A DNA stretch of 64,000 bases, taken from assembly GCA_023384355.1 (NCBI GenBank), contig JAHDWL010000010.1, positions 22,775 to 86,774 of the forward strand, written 5' to 3'. Of this stretch, positions 8,910 to 19,100 are shown in pieces. The position numbers and the translations under genes were made by a program. The notes under the pieces were generated by a model that was not told the DNA's origin, made no database searches, and worked only from the letters and a program-made list of their open reading frames with translations. Position 1 is the first letter of the stretch, and every line of letters begins with the position of its first letter. The DNA comes from Anaerolineae bacterium (GTDB taxonomy: Bacteria; Chloroflexota; Anaerolineae; Promineifilales; Promineifilaceae).

Positions 8910-8927
8910 CGGGAGAAGCCCGGGCGT

Positions 8928-10298
8928 TTACTGCAAGCCGCTCAGCTCGAAAGGTTGGCCGAGAACGGTAAATATCGCCGAGGACGAACCGATCGGCCGC
9001 TGATAGGTGACGGCAAACTGCAACGTCTGGTTCGGCGGCACTGTCCATGGGAAGGGAGGGTTGGTCGCCAACAGCAGGTAGTCGGAGCCAGCCGGCGTGC
9101 GCAAGGACACATCTTCCGGCGCAATCACCATCGGCTGGACGCCGACATTCGTCACCTGTCCCACGATGATCAGATTGTTCAGATCAGGCGTAATAGACGC
9201 TTGCTGGAGCGAGATGACCGCGCTCTGCCCCGCCGAGCCACCGGCCGTGAAGGGTATAGTCACCTGAGCCTGCTTGCCGTCCGGCGCGGTGATGGTCCAG
9301 GTTAGATTGGGGCTTACGAGGCCGGCCGGTATCTGGTAGCCGGCCGTTGCATTGACAGATTGCCCGGCGTTGACGAAACCGGTCAAGGGTGGGTAATTGC
9401 CCAGCCGACTGGCGATAGGGTTCAGGGCGTATTGGTTGCCCAACTCATCGGATAGAGTGAAGCGATAGGCGCTGGAATCCACAGCTGTCAGTCCCACGTT
9501 CTGCATGACAAAGTCGATCAGAAAAAAGCCAAATCCAGCCGGCGCTTCCGGTCGGTTAGTGAGAAAGGAGCTGGCCTGTGGAGTGAACTGGGTATCGCCT
9601 ATCTGGACAGTCTCGCCCATCTGAATGACGTTGCTGTTCGTGGCCTGTTCGGCCGCGGCGGCTACGTCATACCGGCCGCGAACAACGAGCCGGTTATCCT
9701 CATCGCCACCCAACAAGACGAGCGTAATGCCCGGCGTCTGCTGGTTAAAGATACTGCGATCGGCGCTCGGCACCTGGCTGCGACTGTCAAAACTGAAGGT
9801 GTGGGTCACACCCTGCTTCGAGGTGAGTGAAATCTGGTTGCCCGGAGCGAGCGATTCCAGCAATGCCCGGTTGCTTTCAGAATCGTTGAGACCGAAGACA
9901 TAATTGACGATCGTGCCATTGACCCAGGCTGATGAGTTATCGTCAACCTCGGGGTTCCATAATCCGTCGGCGCCGATATTTTGGGGGATGACAGCCCACT
10001 GACTATCCAGCACGTCCAGCGTAGCCGGGGCGTCGAGTGTGACAGAAAATGTGCCCGAATCGCTAACGCCGACGACAATGGGCTGATTGACCGGTTGTTG
10101 GGTTGACAATGGAAACGGAGTCGGGGCATTTGGCGATGTTGTGCCGCTCTCCTCGCTGGACATCAACGGCCGCAACAGAAGGAAGCCCATGACACACGCG
10201 GCCAGCAGGGCGAAAACAGCCACAATTCCCAACAGGAAAAGGGCGGGGTTGGCGGTAAGCCGATGTCTCAGGCTGGAAGGCGGCTGTTCGGCAGACAT
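8928..10298 (-). CDS. Membrane-anchored extracytoplasmic protein with Ig-like (DUF4352-type) modules
   Basis: A 456-residue protein. One N-terminal membrane helix (residues ~17-45, ALFLLGIVAVFALLAACVM) is followed by a Thr/Pro-rich spacer and ~390 residues of beta-rich sequence. The VGLTAVDSSAYRFTLSDELGNQYAL region resembles the strands of DUF4352-type domains. It starts 46 bp after the stop of the Calx-beta protein on the same strand, so the two are probably cotranscribed. No enzymatic motif. The call rests on fold-like patterns, not a clear family hit. Confidence 0.6.
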   Translation of the reverse strand: MSAEQPPSSLRHRLTANPALFLLGIVAVFALLAACVMGFLLLRPLMSSEESGTTSPNAPTPFPLSTQQPVNQPIVVGVSDSGTFSVTLDAPATLDVLDSQWAVIPQNIGADGLWNPEVDDNSSAWVNGTIVNYVFGLNDSESNRALLESLAPGNQISLTSKQGVTHTFSFDSRSQVPSADRSIFNQQTPGITLVLLGGDEDNRLVVRGRYDVAAAAEQATNSNVIQMGETVQIGDTQFTPQASSFLTNRPEAPAGFGFFLIDFVMQNVGLTAVDSSAYRFTLSDELGNQYALNPIASRLGNYPPLTGFVNAGQSVNATAGYQIPAGLVSPNLTWTITAPDGKQAQVTIPFTAGGSAGQSAVISLQQASITPDLNNLIIVGQVTNVGVQPMVIAPEDVSLRTPAGSDYLLLATNPPFPWTVPPNQTLQFAVTYQRPIGSSSAIFTVLGQPFELSGLQ

Positions 10299-10344
10299 AG
10301 GTTCTCAATTAAGGACGTCAGTGACGCGCTCGCGGTTCCCCTCC

Positions 10345-12186
10345 TTAAGGGATTCCGATGGGCAATGGCAAGGGCGCGACACGCACAGAGATGTTGGATT
10401 CCCCGGGGCCTACGATCTGGTTGTAGTTAAGGAGAGGAACCTCAACGCGCACAGCCCCGCTGCTGGGCACGGCATCGAAACGCACCACGCCGGCCTGGTT
10501 TGTGTAGCCAAAGGCGATCAACCGGCCGTTGGCGTTATCGAAAAGAGCCACAGCCACATCGACGATGCCCTCGTTAACTTCGGGCGTGAAGTTAAAATTG
10601 CTGTCATAGTAGATGGTCACGTTGACCGTCGAGACACCCTGCGAGCCGAGTGGTGGCGTGGCAGTCGGCAACGGCTGGATAGTGACCACCGGAATGACGA
10701 CCGGCGGCGGCGTCAGGATGGCCGACAGGTCAATTGCCGTCGGCGTGGGAAACGGCGTAATGGTTGGCGCGATGGGCACACCGCCACCGCCACCGCCACC
10801 GAACGACGGCACTGTCGAGGTCGGCGTAGGCGTCGGCGGCACGCTGGATGTGCAGGCCAGGGTGTAGGTAAACTGGGCTGCCTGGGCAACGGGCACGGGG
10901 TTTACCGGTCCGACAAGAACATTGAGCCAGCCGGTGTAAGTAGATGTATAAGACAGGATGCTGCTCTTGTCACCGGGAGCGCGGTCGTCGTTGCCCAGTT
11001 GTGGGTTAAAATCTTCGCCGTTAGGGCCGAGGAAAATTATGTTTGTATCTGTTACGCTGGAAAGTTCTGTCGTCTCGCACGTGATGGTCGTGCCTGGCTT
11101 GACCCAAATGCGATAGAAATCCTGGTCAGGCCCCTGGTTAAACGGGGGCACGAAGTTGAAAGCCTGGGACTGATTCGAGCCAAAGATGCAAGCCAGGGAT
11201 AGTTGTCCGTTCGGCTCGCAGGCATCGGACCCGGCCCGCGTCGGCAACAGGGTCGGCGTCGGCGTGGGCGTGGGCTGATCCATCGCGTCAATCATCAGGC
11301 AATAGGTCTTGTTGGCGGCATCGGCCGGGCTTTTATTGACGACCCGCGCGTAATAGATGCCCGTCGTGTTGGACTGGATGATTACCTGCGACTGGAGCTG
11401 GCCGGCCCCACCGATATCGTCATTCTCGGCAATGGGCTGGCCACTCTGGTTATATATCTTCAGGACGGTATCCAGACCCGGCGACAGCTGGTCAGTCAGG
11501 ATTTTGTAAAATGTGCCGTTCTTGACGGCAAAGGCATAGAAATCCAGATCGCCGGGAGGCCACAGCGTCAATTGGCACGTCGATGGAGCGTCGGGCTGAA
11601 TCTGGTATGCTTCTTCAAAAGTGTCGTTCGGCTCGGCTGGGTCGACGAAGATCGGCGTTCCGGTGGCGGCCGTCGGCCGGGGCGTGGCCGTGGCTTGATC
11701 ATCATCGGTGATGAAGAGGGTCGCTACCGACAGACCCAGAGTCGCCGTCTCCGGTGTCTGCAACTGCAGGATAAGATTGATCGTCTCATCCAGTTCATTG
11801 GTTATGGTGTCGTTGTTGATGGTGACTGTGAATGTCTGGGTGTTCTGGGTGTTGCTGGCGAAGGTCAGTGTTCCGGTGGAGGTGATGTAGTCGCCGCCCG
11901 GACCAGGTGTAGCGGTCCCCGGCACGGTCAGGTATGTGACGACGACGTTTTCTCCAGCGGCCGGCGTCTGGGAAATGACAACGCTGACCGTCGCCGGCCC
12001 CTGATTTTCGGCCACGATAAAGGTGGAGTTTGTGAAACCGACGGTTGGTTTGGTTTGTTGGGCGGGAATAGCCCGGACGACCGGCGGTCGCGAGGTGACC
12101 CCCAGATAAGCGATGACGACTACCATCCCCAACAGGATGAGAGGTGACTGCCACCAGGCCCGCGCGCGTGTGAAGCGTTTGCTCAT
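10345..12186 (-). CDS. Large exported protein with Calx-beta and pre-peptidase C-terminal (PPC) domains
   Basis: A 613-residue protein from ATG 12186 (a longer frame to 12303 lacks a signal). A hydrophobic segment lies at ~13-33. Residues ~45-155 are a Calx-beta domain (ITNELDETINLIL then LFITDDDQ). Two PPC-like domains follow (EPNDTFEEAYQI with DLDFYAFAV, then ACEPNGQLSLACIFG with DQDFYRIWV). A Pro/Thr linker and poly-Gly stretch lead to a C-terminal SdrD-B/transthyretin-like domain with GYTNQAGVVRFDAVP. This suits an adhesive or matrix surface protein; no ligand is evident. Confidence 0.75.
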   Translation of the reverse strand: MSKRFTRARAWWQSPLILLGMVVVIAYLGVTSRPPVVRAIPAQQTKPTVGFTNSTFIVAENQGPATVSVVISQTPAAGENVVVTYLTVPGTATPGPGGDYITSTGTLTFASNTQNTQTFTVTINNDTITNELDETINLILQLQTPETATLGLSVATLFITDDDQATATPRPTAATGTPIFVDPAEPNDTFEEAYQIQPDAPSTCQLTLWPPGDLDFYAFAVKNGTFYKILTDQLSPGLDTVLKIYNQSGQPIAENDDIGGAGQLQSQVIIQSNTTGIYYARVVNKSPADAANKTYCLMIDAMDQPTPTPTPTLLPTRAGSDACEPNGQLSLACIFGSNQSQAFNFVPPFNQGPDQDFYRIWVKPGTTITCETTELSSVTDTNIIFLGPNGEDFNPQLGNDDRAPGDKSSILSYTSTYTGWLNVLVGPVNPVPVAQAAQFTYTLACTSSVPPTPTPTSTVPSFGGGGGGGVPIAPTITPFPTPTAIDLSAILTPPPVVIPVVTIQPLPTATPPLGSQGVSTVNVTIYYDSNFNFTPEVNEGIVDVAVALFDNANGRLIAFGYTNQAGVVRFDAVPSSGAVRVEVPLLNYNQIVGPGESNISVRVAPLPLPIGIP

Positions 12187-12302
12187 GTACCTTTTCGTTT
12201 TAGCATCCCGCGCGGCCGTCACAGCCACCCGGACAGTCCGATTATAGGGCTTGCACACCCGGCGGGCAAATTCCAGCGCAGCCACAAGGAGCCACAGACA
12301 CA

Positions 12303-12333
12303 AAACAACCGGGATTTCTCATCCCGGTCGTTT
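12303..12333 (-). terminator. Rho-independent terminator of tig-clpP
   Basis: Minus-strand stem AACGACCGGGA/TCCCGGTTGTT with one wobble pair, followed by a T-rich run (TTTTGTG). It lies just downstream of clpP. Confidence 0.75.
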
Positions 12334-12365
12334 CCCCATCGCTTAAATATGCCTGTGGCAGATCA

Positions 12366-12983
12366 CTAGCCTGCGCCATTCATGGACTGGGTGTTGGTCA
12401 ACACCTCGTCGACCAGACCGTATTCCTTGGCCTGGACGGCCGTCATATACAGGTCGCGGTCGGTATCTTTCTGGATGCGCTCAACGGTCTGGCCGGTATG
12501 CCGGCTCAGGATTGCATTGAGGTCAGTGCGCAGACGCAAGATCTCCTGGGCCTGGATGGCGATATCCGACGCCTGACCACGCGCGCCACCCAGCGGTTGG
12601 TGGAGGTGGATGGTAGCGTTGGGCAGGGCATAGCGCATGCCTTTCGTGCCCGCAGCGAGCAGGATGGTGCCAAAACTGGCAGTGAAGCCGACGGCGACCG
12701 TCGACACGGGGCATTCGACTTGCTGTATGGTGTCGTAGATGGCCATGCCGGCGTACACCTGCCCACCCGGCGAGTTGATGTACATGCGAATTGGCTTCGA
12801 GCTGTCCTCGCTGGCCAGCCACAACAATTGGGCGACCGTCAGATTGGCGATTTGATCGTTGATGGGCGTTCCCAGAATAATGATGCGCTCCTTCAGCAAG
12901 AGCGAAAAGATATCGTAGGCGCGCTCTCCCCGGCCGGTACTCTCCACGACCATGGGAACCAGCGCTGTGGGTATATCAAACAT
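12366..12983 (-). CDS. clpP: ATP-dependent Clp protease proteolytic subunit ClpP
   Basis: A 205-residue protein of normal ClpP length. The catalytic triad is Ser103 (GFTASFGTI), His128 (IHLHQP) and Asp177 (DRDLYM). The oxyanion and handle motifs [18 protein letters not shown] and HQPLGG are present. Near the Ser the usual AASMGA is TASFGT, a mild variation. ClpP forms the tetradecameric chamber fed by ClpX/ClpA-type unfoldases, which are not in this window. It lies 106 bp downstream of tig on the same strand, a common order in bacteria. Confidence 0.95.
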   Translation of the reverse strand: MFDIPTALVPMVVESTGRGERAYDIFSLLLKERIIILGTPINDQIANLTVAQLLWLASEDSSKPIRMYINSPGGQVYAGMAIYDTIQQVECPVSTVAVGFTASFGTILLAAGTKGMRYALPNATIHLHQPLGGARGQASDIAIQAQEILRLRTDLNAILSRHTGQTVERIQKDTDRDLYMTAVQAKEYGLVDEVLTNTQSMNGAG

Positions 12984-13089
12984 GGCTGCTACTCCTCAAG
13001 CCTTGTAGCCGTCAGCCGGCTATACAAACGATAATGCGCCGCGCGGGACGCGAATCGACAGAGTATAACCGGCGCTCATTAGAAATCCG

Positions 13090-14472
13090 TTATTCTTCCT
13101 CATCGGCCTCTTCGTCATCAAGCGTCGCCAGGTCCGGCGCTTCACCCAGGAAGATCGCCCGCGCGCGCTCATAGGTCTTGTCGCTGAGCACCTCGCTGCT
13201 GATCTGATCAAGCCCCCGGCCGGTCCGGTAATAGTTGCGCATGTTTTCGCGCAATTCCTCATTGGAAAAGCGGGCCACACGCTCCTCGACGATTTCGTCG
13301 ATATCGGACACTCCGATACGCAATTTCTCGTCAAGAATGAATTGGCGCAATACCAACTGGCGTCGCAGTTGTGTCTCGGCTTCCTCCCGATATTCATTCC
13401 GCAAGGAGTCTTCGGTCATCGAGGACAGATTGAGGTAATCCTCAAATTTCCAGCCGCTGCGCGACAGGTAGTTCTTGAAATTGCCGACCATATCGTCGAT
13501 CTGGGCTTCGACGGCCGCCGGTGGGTAAACCAGCGTGGCGTCATCCAGCAGGCGATCGATCATCTGATCGATGAGCTGCCCCTTGGCTGTGTCTTCCGCG
13601 TCATGAACCAACCTTTTGCGCGTCTCCTCGCGGAGTTCATCCAGCGTTTCGAAGTTGCCGTCCTGCTTGGCCAGATCATCATTCAGCTCCGGCAATTCAC
13701 GCTCCTTCACTTCCAGAACGGACACGTCGAAGGTCGCCTCGCGCCCGGCGAACTCAGCTTCATCTTCGTAGGGATCGGGGAAGACGAAGGAAAAGCTCTT
13801 CTGATCGCCGACGTTCATCCCGACGATATTCTCCACGAAAGGCGTCTCCGGGAATAGCGACTTCTCGTCGAGAAGCACCTCCATTCTCTCCGTGTCGAAA
13901 ATCGTGTTGTCTTCGACCGGGGACTCTTCGCCTTCGGCCGGTGGCTCGGTGGCCGCGAGCCGGCCGCTGCCGCTAAGAGCGACCACATCCCCCACCTGGG
14001 CCGGGCGTTCAACCGTCTCGATGCTCTGGTGGCGAACGCGAACCAGCTCCAGCGCCTCGTCCACCGCTTCTTCGGTCACCTGAACCTCTTCGACCGGCTG
14101 GCGCAGCGCGCGGTAATCGCCGAGCGTTACCTGCGGTGAAAGGGGGACGATGAACTTCAACGTCACCGGATTAGGCTCGATATCCTCAAGTGTCGGCTGG
14201 GCATAGGGTTCGATGCCCTCCTGCTCCAGCGCTTCTTCGAAAACGGGCTGGGCCAGGTCCTCGATCGCCTCGAAACGGAGGGTCTCTTCGCCGATGCGGC
14301 GGACGATCACATCGTAGGGAGCCTTGCCGGGGCGAAAGCCGGGCAGATTTACGTCGCGGCTGAGTTCGCGCGCCTTGGCCTGCATGGCCTTGCGCACCCG
14401 CTCCTCATCCACCTGGATGGTCAATGTGAGCTGCCGCAGTTCATCTTCAGCGGTTTGAACGGTTAGTGTCAC
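13090..14472 (-). CDS. tig: Trigger factor, ribosome-associated peptidyl-prolyl isomerase chaperone
   Basis: A 460-residue protein. The N-terminal ribosome-binding domain carries the signature motif GFRPGKAP (~45-52). A central FKBP-type PPIase domain (~155-250, with an acidic insertion GEESPVEDNTIFDTER) and a helical C-terminal arm (~265-430) follow. The tail is acidic (DDEEADEEE). Start is GTG 14472 with AGAGGT ~7 nt upstream. The gene begins 15 bp after the terminator of tRNA-Leu, leaving almost no room for its own promoter. Confidence 0.95.
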   Translation of the reverse strand: MTLTVQTAEDELRQLTLTIQVDEERVRKAMQAKARELSRDVNLPGFRPGKAPYDVIVRRIGEETLRFEAIEDLAQPVFEEALEQEGIEPYAQPTLEDIEPNPVTLKFIVPLSPQVTLGDYRALRQPVEEVQVTEEAVDEALELVRVRHQSIETVERPAQVGDVVALSGSGRLAATEPPAEGEESPVEDNTIFDTERMEVLLDEKSLFPETPFVENIVGMNVGDQKSFSFVFPDPYEDEAEFAGREATFDVSVLEVKERELPELNDDLAKQDGNFETLDELREETRKRLVHDAEDTAKGQLIDQMIDRLLDDATLVYPPAAVEAQIDDMVGNFKNYLSRSGWKFEDYLNLSSMTEDSLRNEYREEAETQLRRQLVLRQFILDEKLRIGVSDIDEIVEERVARFSNEELRENMRNYYRTGRGLDQISSEVLSDKTYERARAIFLGEAPDLATLDDEEADEEE

Positions 14473-14487
14473 AGCGATACCTCTTGA

Positions 14488-14515
14488 ATAAAAAAGCGTT
14501 GCCGCAGCGCAACGC
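14488..14515 (-). terminator. Rho-independent terminator between tRNA-Leu and tig
   Basis: Minus-strand stem GCGTTGC/GCAACGC with a 6-nt loop followed by TTTTTTAT. The U-tract ends 15 bp before the tig GTG. Confidence 0.85.
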
Positions 14516-14530
14516 CTCGGATTTTAGTGA

Positions 14531-14612
14531 TGGGGATGGAGGGACTCGAACCCACACGCCTTTCGACACATGATTCTAAGTCATGCGCGTCTGCCAATTC
14601 CGCCACATCCCC
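14531..14612 (-). tRNA. tRNA-Leu (anticodon TAG)
   Basis: An 82-nt cloverleaf: acceptor GGGGATG/CATCCCC, anticodon stem CATGA/TCATG with loop CTTAGAA (anticodon TAG), a long class II variable region, and T-loop TTCGAGT. One T-T mismatch lies in the T-stem. CCA is not encoded. Confidence 0.93.
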
Positions 14613-14627
14613 GACAGACCAAAGGGA

Positions 14628-14657
14628 ATTATAGCTCACCCGGCCCCTCGTTGCCAA
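14628..14657 (-). promoter_or_regulatory. Sigma-A promoter of tRNA-Leu
   Basis: On the minus strand, TTGGCA (14652-14657), an 18-bp spacer and a perfect TATAAT (14628-14633), ending 15 bp before the tRNA. Confidence 0.75.
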
Positions 14658-14776
14658 AATCCGGCAGCGTGCTACTCTCTGTAATAATAATCGGTCAGTC
14701 CGTTGTGTGGAGACGGCCTCCGTCCGTCCTCGAAAATCTGGCCTTTTTACCAACAGTTCTCTGCCAAAGGAATCCT

Positions 14777-16174
14777 ATGTCCACTCTACTTGTCAAGAAT
14801 GCCAAAGTGCTCATCACCATGGACGACGACCGTCGCGAGATCGCCGGCGGCGGGTTGTTCGTGCGCGATAACGTGATCGAGGCCGTCGGTCCGACCGCCG
14901 ACCTGCCCCAATCGGCCGACACCGTCCTCGACCTGCGCGACCATGTCGTTCTGCCCGGCCTCATCAACACCCACCATCATCTCTATCAGAGCCTGACCCG
15001 CGTCATCGCCCAGGATGCCGACCTGTTCACGTGGCTCAAGACGCTCTACCCCATTTGGGCCAACCTGACCGATGAGGCCATCTACGTCAGCACGATCACC
15101 GGGCTGGCCGAGCTGGCCCTCTCCGGCTGCACGACAAGCTCCGACCATCTCTACATTTTCCCCAACGATTGCACGCTGGACAGCCAGATACGGGCCGCGG
15201 CCGATATCGGCGTCCGCTTCCATGCCGCCCGCGGCTCCATGTCGCTGGGCGAGAGCCAGGGCGGACTCCCCCCCGATCGGGTGACCGAGGACGAGCAATT
15301 CATCCTGCGCGACAGTCGCCGCCTCATCGAGGCCTATCACGACGCCGGACGCCACGCCATGACGCGCGTGGTACTGGCTCCCTGTTCCCCTTTCTCCGTC
15401 ACCGCCGACCTGATGCGCGAATCGGCCGCGCTGGCCCGCGCCTACGGCGTCCGGCTGCATACCCATCTGGCCGAGACCATCGAGGAGGAGGCGTTCTGCC
15501 TGGAGACGTTCGGCCTGCGTCCCGTGCCCTACGTCGAGTCGCTGGGCTGGACGGGGGATGACGTCTGGCACGCTCATTGCGTCCACATGAGCGCGGGGGA
15601 GATTGACTTGTTCGGCCGCACGGGCACCGGCGTGGCCCATTGCCCCAGCAGCAACATGCGGCTGGCCAGCGGCATCTGCCACGTGCTCGACTTGCGGCGG
15701 GCGGGCGCGCCGGTCGGCCTGGGTGTCGATGGCTCGGCCTCCAACGACTCCGGCCACCTGCTGGCCGAGGCGCGCCAGGCGATGCTCCTGCAGCGCGTCG
15801 CGCCGGATCGCTATCTGAGCGAGCAGCCCGGCGGCCGCGGCGGGTTCGCCGGCAACGCGGGAGCGCTCACGGCGCGCGAAGCGCTGGAGATTGCCACGCG
15901 AGGCGGCGCGGCGGCCCTTGGGCGCGACGACGTGGGCTATCTGGCTCCCGGCATGAGCGCCGACTTCATCGCCCTGAACCTGAATCGTGTCGACTATGCC
16001 GGCGCGTGGCATGACCCGGCGGCGGCCGTGCTGTTTTGTGGGCCGCGCGGCGTTGATCTGTCGGTCATCAACGGCCGCGTCATCGTCGAGGGCGGGCGGC
16101 TAACCACCGTCGATCTGGACACCCACCTGCCGCGCCACAACGCCATCTCGCGGACGATGATCGACGGGGATTAA
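14777..16174 (+). CDS. 8-oxoguanine deaminase-type amidohydrolase
   Basis: A 465-residue metal-dependent hydrolase from ATG 14777, with AAGGA 6 nt upstream. Metal-site motifs are in order: LPGLINTHHHLYQSLTR (~60), LHTHLAET (~230), WHAHCVHM (~265) and GVDGSASND (~315). The strings GCTTSSDHLY, RGSMSLGESQGGLPP and HCPSSNMRLASGI match what I know of the 8-oxoguanine deaminases (cytosine deaminase/AtzB superfamily), which convert 8-oxoguanine to urate. The substrate is inferred from motif similarity; hydroxytriazine or another aminopurine remains possible. Confidence 0.85.
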   Translation: MSTLLVKNAKVLITMDDDRREIAGGGLFVRDNVIEAVGPTADLPQSADTVLDLRDHVVLPGLINTHHHLYQSLTRVIAQDADLFTWLKTLYPIWANLTDEAIYVSTITGLAELALSGCTTSSDHLYIFPNDCTLDSQIRAAADIGVRFHAARGSMSLGESQGGLPPDRVTEDEQFILRDSRRLIEAYHDAGRHAMTRVVLAPCSPFSVTADLMRESAALARAYGVRLHTHLAETIEEEAFCLETFGLRPVPYVESLGWTGDDVWHAHCVHMSAGEIDLFGRTGTGVAHCPSSNMRLASGICHVLDLRRAGAPVGLGVDGSASNDSGHLLAEARQAMLLQRVAPDRYLSEQPGGRGGFAGNAGALTAREALEIATRGGAAALGRDDVGYLAPGMSADFIALNLNRVDYAGAWHDPAAAVLFCGPRGVDLSVINGRVIVEGGRLTTVDLDTHLPRHNAISRTMIDGD

Positions 16175-16187
16175 GCCGCCCCGGGCG

Positions 16188-19100
16188 CTAGCGGGTTATC
16201 TCAATGTGAAGACCGGTGATGGCACCGGCAAATCCGGCCGCAGTAGCGTCCCAATAGATCGTGGCGCTTCCGGCGGAGGTGACAGCCAGGATCGACCGGT
16301 TGGTCCCGCTCAGACCGTTGACCTTGAAATTGTTGGTTACGGTCAGATAGTGGGTGGCCGTCTCGGCATCGAACCAGGTCGCGGTCACATTCTCGGCCGC
16401 CATGCCGGGGAGGGTAGAGCCATCGAAGCCGTTGGGCAGGAGTTCCCAGGTTCCGGTCGTCGTCTGGCCGGTTGTCTGGGGCGTGAAGGCCAGCAAGTCC
16501 TCGTCGGCAGCCTTCAGGTTCACGCCGTTTTTCTTGACTGTGGCCGCGCCAACCGTGCTGATGAGCAGCTTGCCGTCAGGGCGGACAGCCAGGGCGTCGA
16601 TTCTCTCGGCTGAGGTGGTCAGGTCGACGTCAGAGCCGTCGATGTACCACTCGAACCACCCGGCGCTCAGGTTGCCCGGCTGCGAGGGGACAAAACGGGC
16701 AATATCCTGCGGCTCAAAGGTCTGGAGTGTGCCGTTCTGGTCGGGTAATTTGGTTCGGGCGGCGAAGACCACGAGGATCGACCCGTCGTCGAGCAAGGCG
16801 AAGTCGTTGATAGCCTTAGTGATACCGACGTTGGAGGCGTCGAAGTAGAGCGTCCAGGCGTCAATGGCATTATCGTAGAGCAGGATGTCGCCAGGGAAAT
16901 ATGCGATCCCGCGAACGCTACCCTTCACGGGCGCGGTGATGTAGAACTTCGCCAGCGGCCCCGGTGTCGTCCGCACGTTGACGAATGAGCAAAAGACTGT
17001 CTCGCCAGGGTCGAGGGTTATGCTTGACGGATCGCTCCCGTCATCGTCACCGGTGCAGGTAGCGACGGATGTGTCCCAGCCGGGGGATGGCGCTTCGGTT
17101 ACGCTGTGGGTGACGCCGGGAACCAGCAAGCCGGAGTCATGACTCTGGCCGTGGTGCAGGGTAAAATCGCCATATGTCGCGGTGAAACTGAAAGTGCTGG
17201 GCGTATCCGGAGGCGTGGTCTGTTTGGTGACGACAATCCGGCCCATCTTGCGCTGCGTGAAGGTACAGTTGACCCACTCGCCGGGGTCGAGCGATATGCC
17301 GTTCGGGTTGTCACCGTTGTCACACGTCGCTTCCTGCACCCACCCGGCGAGAGGCGATAGTTGCAGCGAGTATGTCCCCGGCTCCACGACGAACGTCCTC
17401 TCTTCTGCTCCCAGGGTAAAACTCTCGCCTGGAGTGAGAGCAAAGGCGAACGTCTGGGGATCGCCGGCCGGCTCAATGAGATTGGTGACAATCAGCCGCG
17501 CTTTCTCGACGCTGGTGAAGGTACAGATGACGGTCTCGTTGGGACCGAGGGAGATGGCCGCAGGTGGCGAGCCGTCGTCGCATATGGCCGTCGTGGTCCA
17601 GTTGTCAACCGGGGCTGAGGTCACGCTGTATGTCCCGGCCTGGAGGATTGCCGATGGCTGCTCCTGCCCGTCGGTCAGATCGAACGGGTCGGGCAGGAAG
17701 TTCGCGGTGAACTGGAACGCCTGGGGCGATCCAGCGGGGAAGGAGCGCTGAACCACAATAATGCGGCCGTTATGAGGCAACTCGAACGCGCCGATATCGA
17801 CCGGTCCGTCGTTACCGCGCGCGTAGGCGGCGAAATCGCCGGTCACCTCCATCAGAGATTGCCCCGCATCGAGAGCAGGCGAGGCATAGGTCAGGCGATA
17901 GTCGTCAGGATCGACCGTCCCCCCCATTGCCGGTAACGGCGGCGTCGGGTTGGCCAGGTTCGGGTTGCCGACAACGCGCCCGGCCTCGCCCGGAAACCAC
18001 GAAGCGGGCGGGGCAATGCCATATAGATTATTGGCCACTGTGAAGGTCGAGAAATCGCTGTATGCTCCCTGGACGCGGAGAATCGCGCCGGGAGTATTTT
18101 GGATGATCAGGTTGTTGACGAAGCGAGAGTTGACATAAGCAGCCGCATCATCAAGCTGGACATTATTGACGCTGATTGCGGACTGGCCGCGAGCATTGGC
18201 AAAGACGTTATTGCCCACCAGTGCGTCGGTCATGCCCCCACCGGTTCGCTGCGTGCTGACCCCGAAATTGACACTGCATCCCACGACGATGTTATTGACG
18301 ATGACTTGCCCGGAACTCAACGGCGGTTTGGGATCAAGACCAACAAAACTCTCATCCCGGATCTGAATCCCCGGCGCAGTGATGTAGGAAACAGATGATC
18401 CCTTGCGGCGGAACGCGGGATCGTCAGTGCAGTAGACCAGATTGCGCTGGACAAGCGGGGCGATGGTTGAGTTCAGATAGAGGTTGGCGTGATAATTATC
18501 AAAGACGACGTTGTCTTCAAGGGTGATTCGCTCGGAAAACCTCCCCGACACCAATCCTTCGCCATAATTGTTATAGACCTGGTTGCCGCGTGCCACGCTG
18601 TCCACCGCCTCGACAAAAGCGAGCGCGCTGCCGCCAATCGGATCGCCGCTGATGTAGATGTGTCCGTTGCTGTCGAGCCAGGCGGCGGTGAGATCGTCGG
18701 CAAACGGGTTATACGGGATCTGATCGCCATCAAAATAAAGCGACCAGCCCGGCAGGGTCTCATCGTAGGCCGCCAGGTCCTCCTTGTCGACGAGCTGGTT
18801 GCCGACCATAGCGTCGGCGGTAACACTGATCAGCAATCGGCCATCAGGCGCGCGATCCAGCGCGTCAATATTGATCGTGGGGCCCAGCCCCAGATCGGTC
18901 GCGCTCATGTACAGGGTGAACTCACCGGCAGTAATCTGATCCCACTGGCCAACGGCTGATGGTGAAAACCGGACCAGATCGCCATGACCTATGGTCGTGC
19001 TCTCCCCGGCAATCTGGATAGTCACCGGGGCCGAGAAACTCATCAGGATGGGCCGGCATGACGGGCAAGGCAATGTTTCCGGCGGGGGGGACTCTATCTG

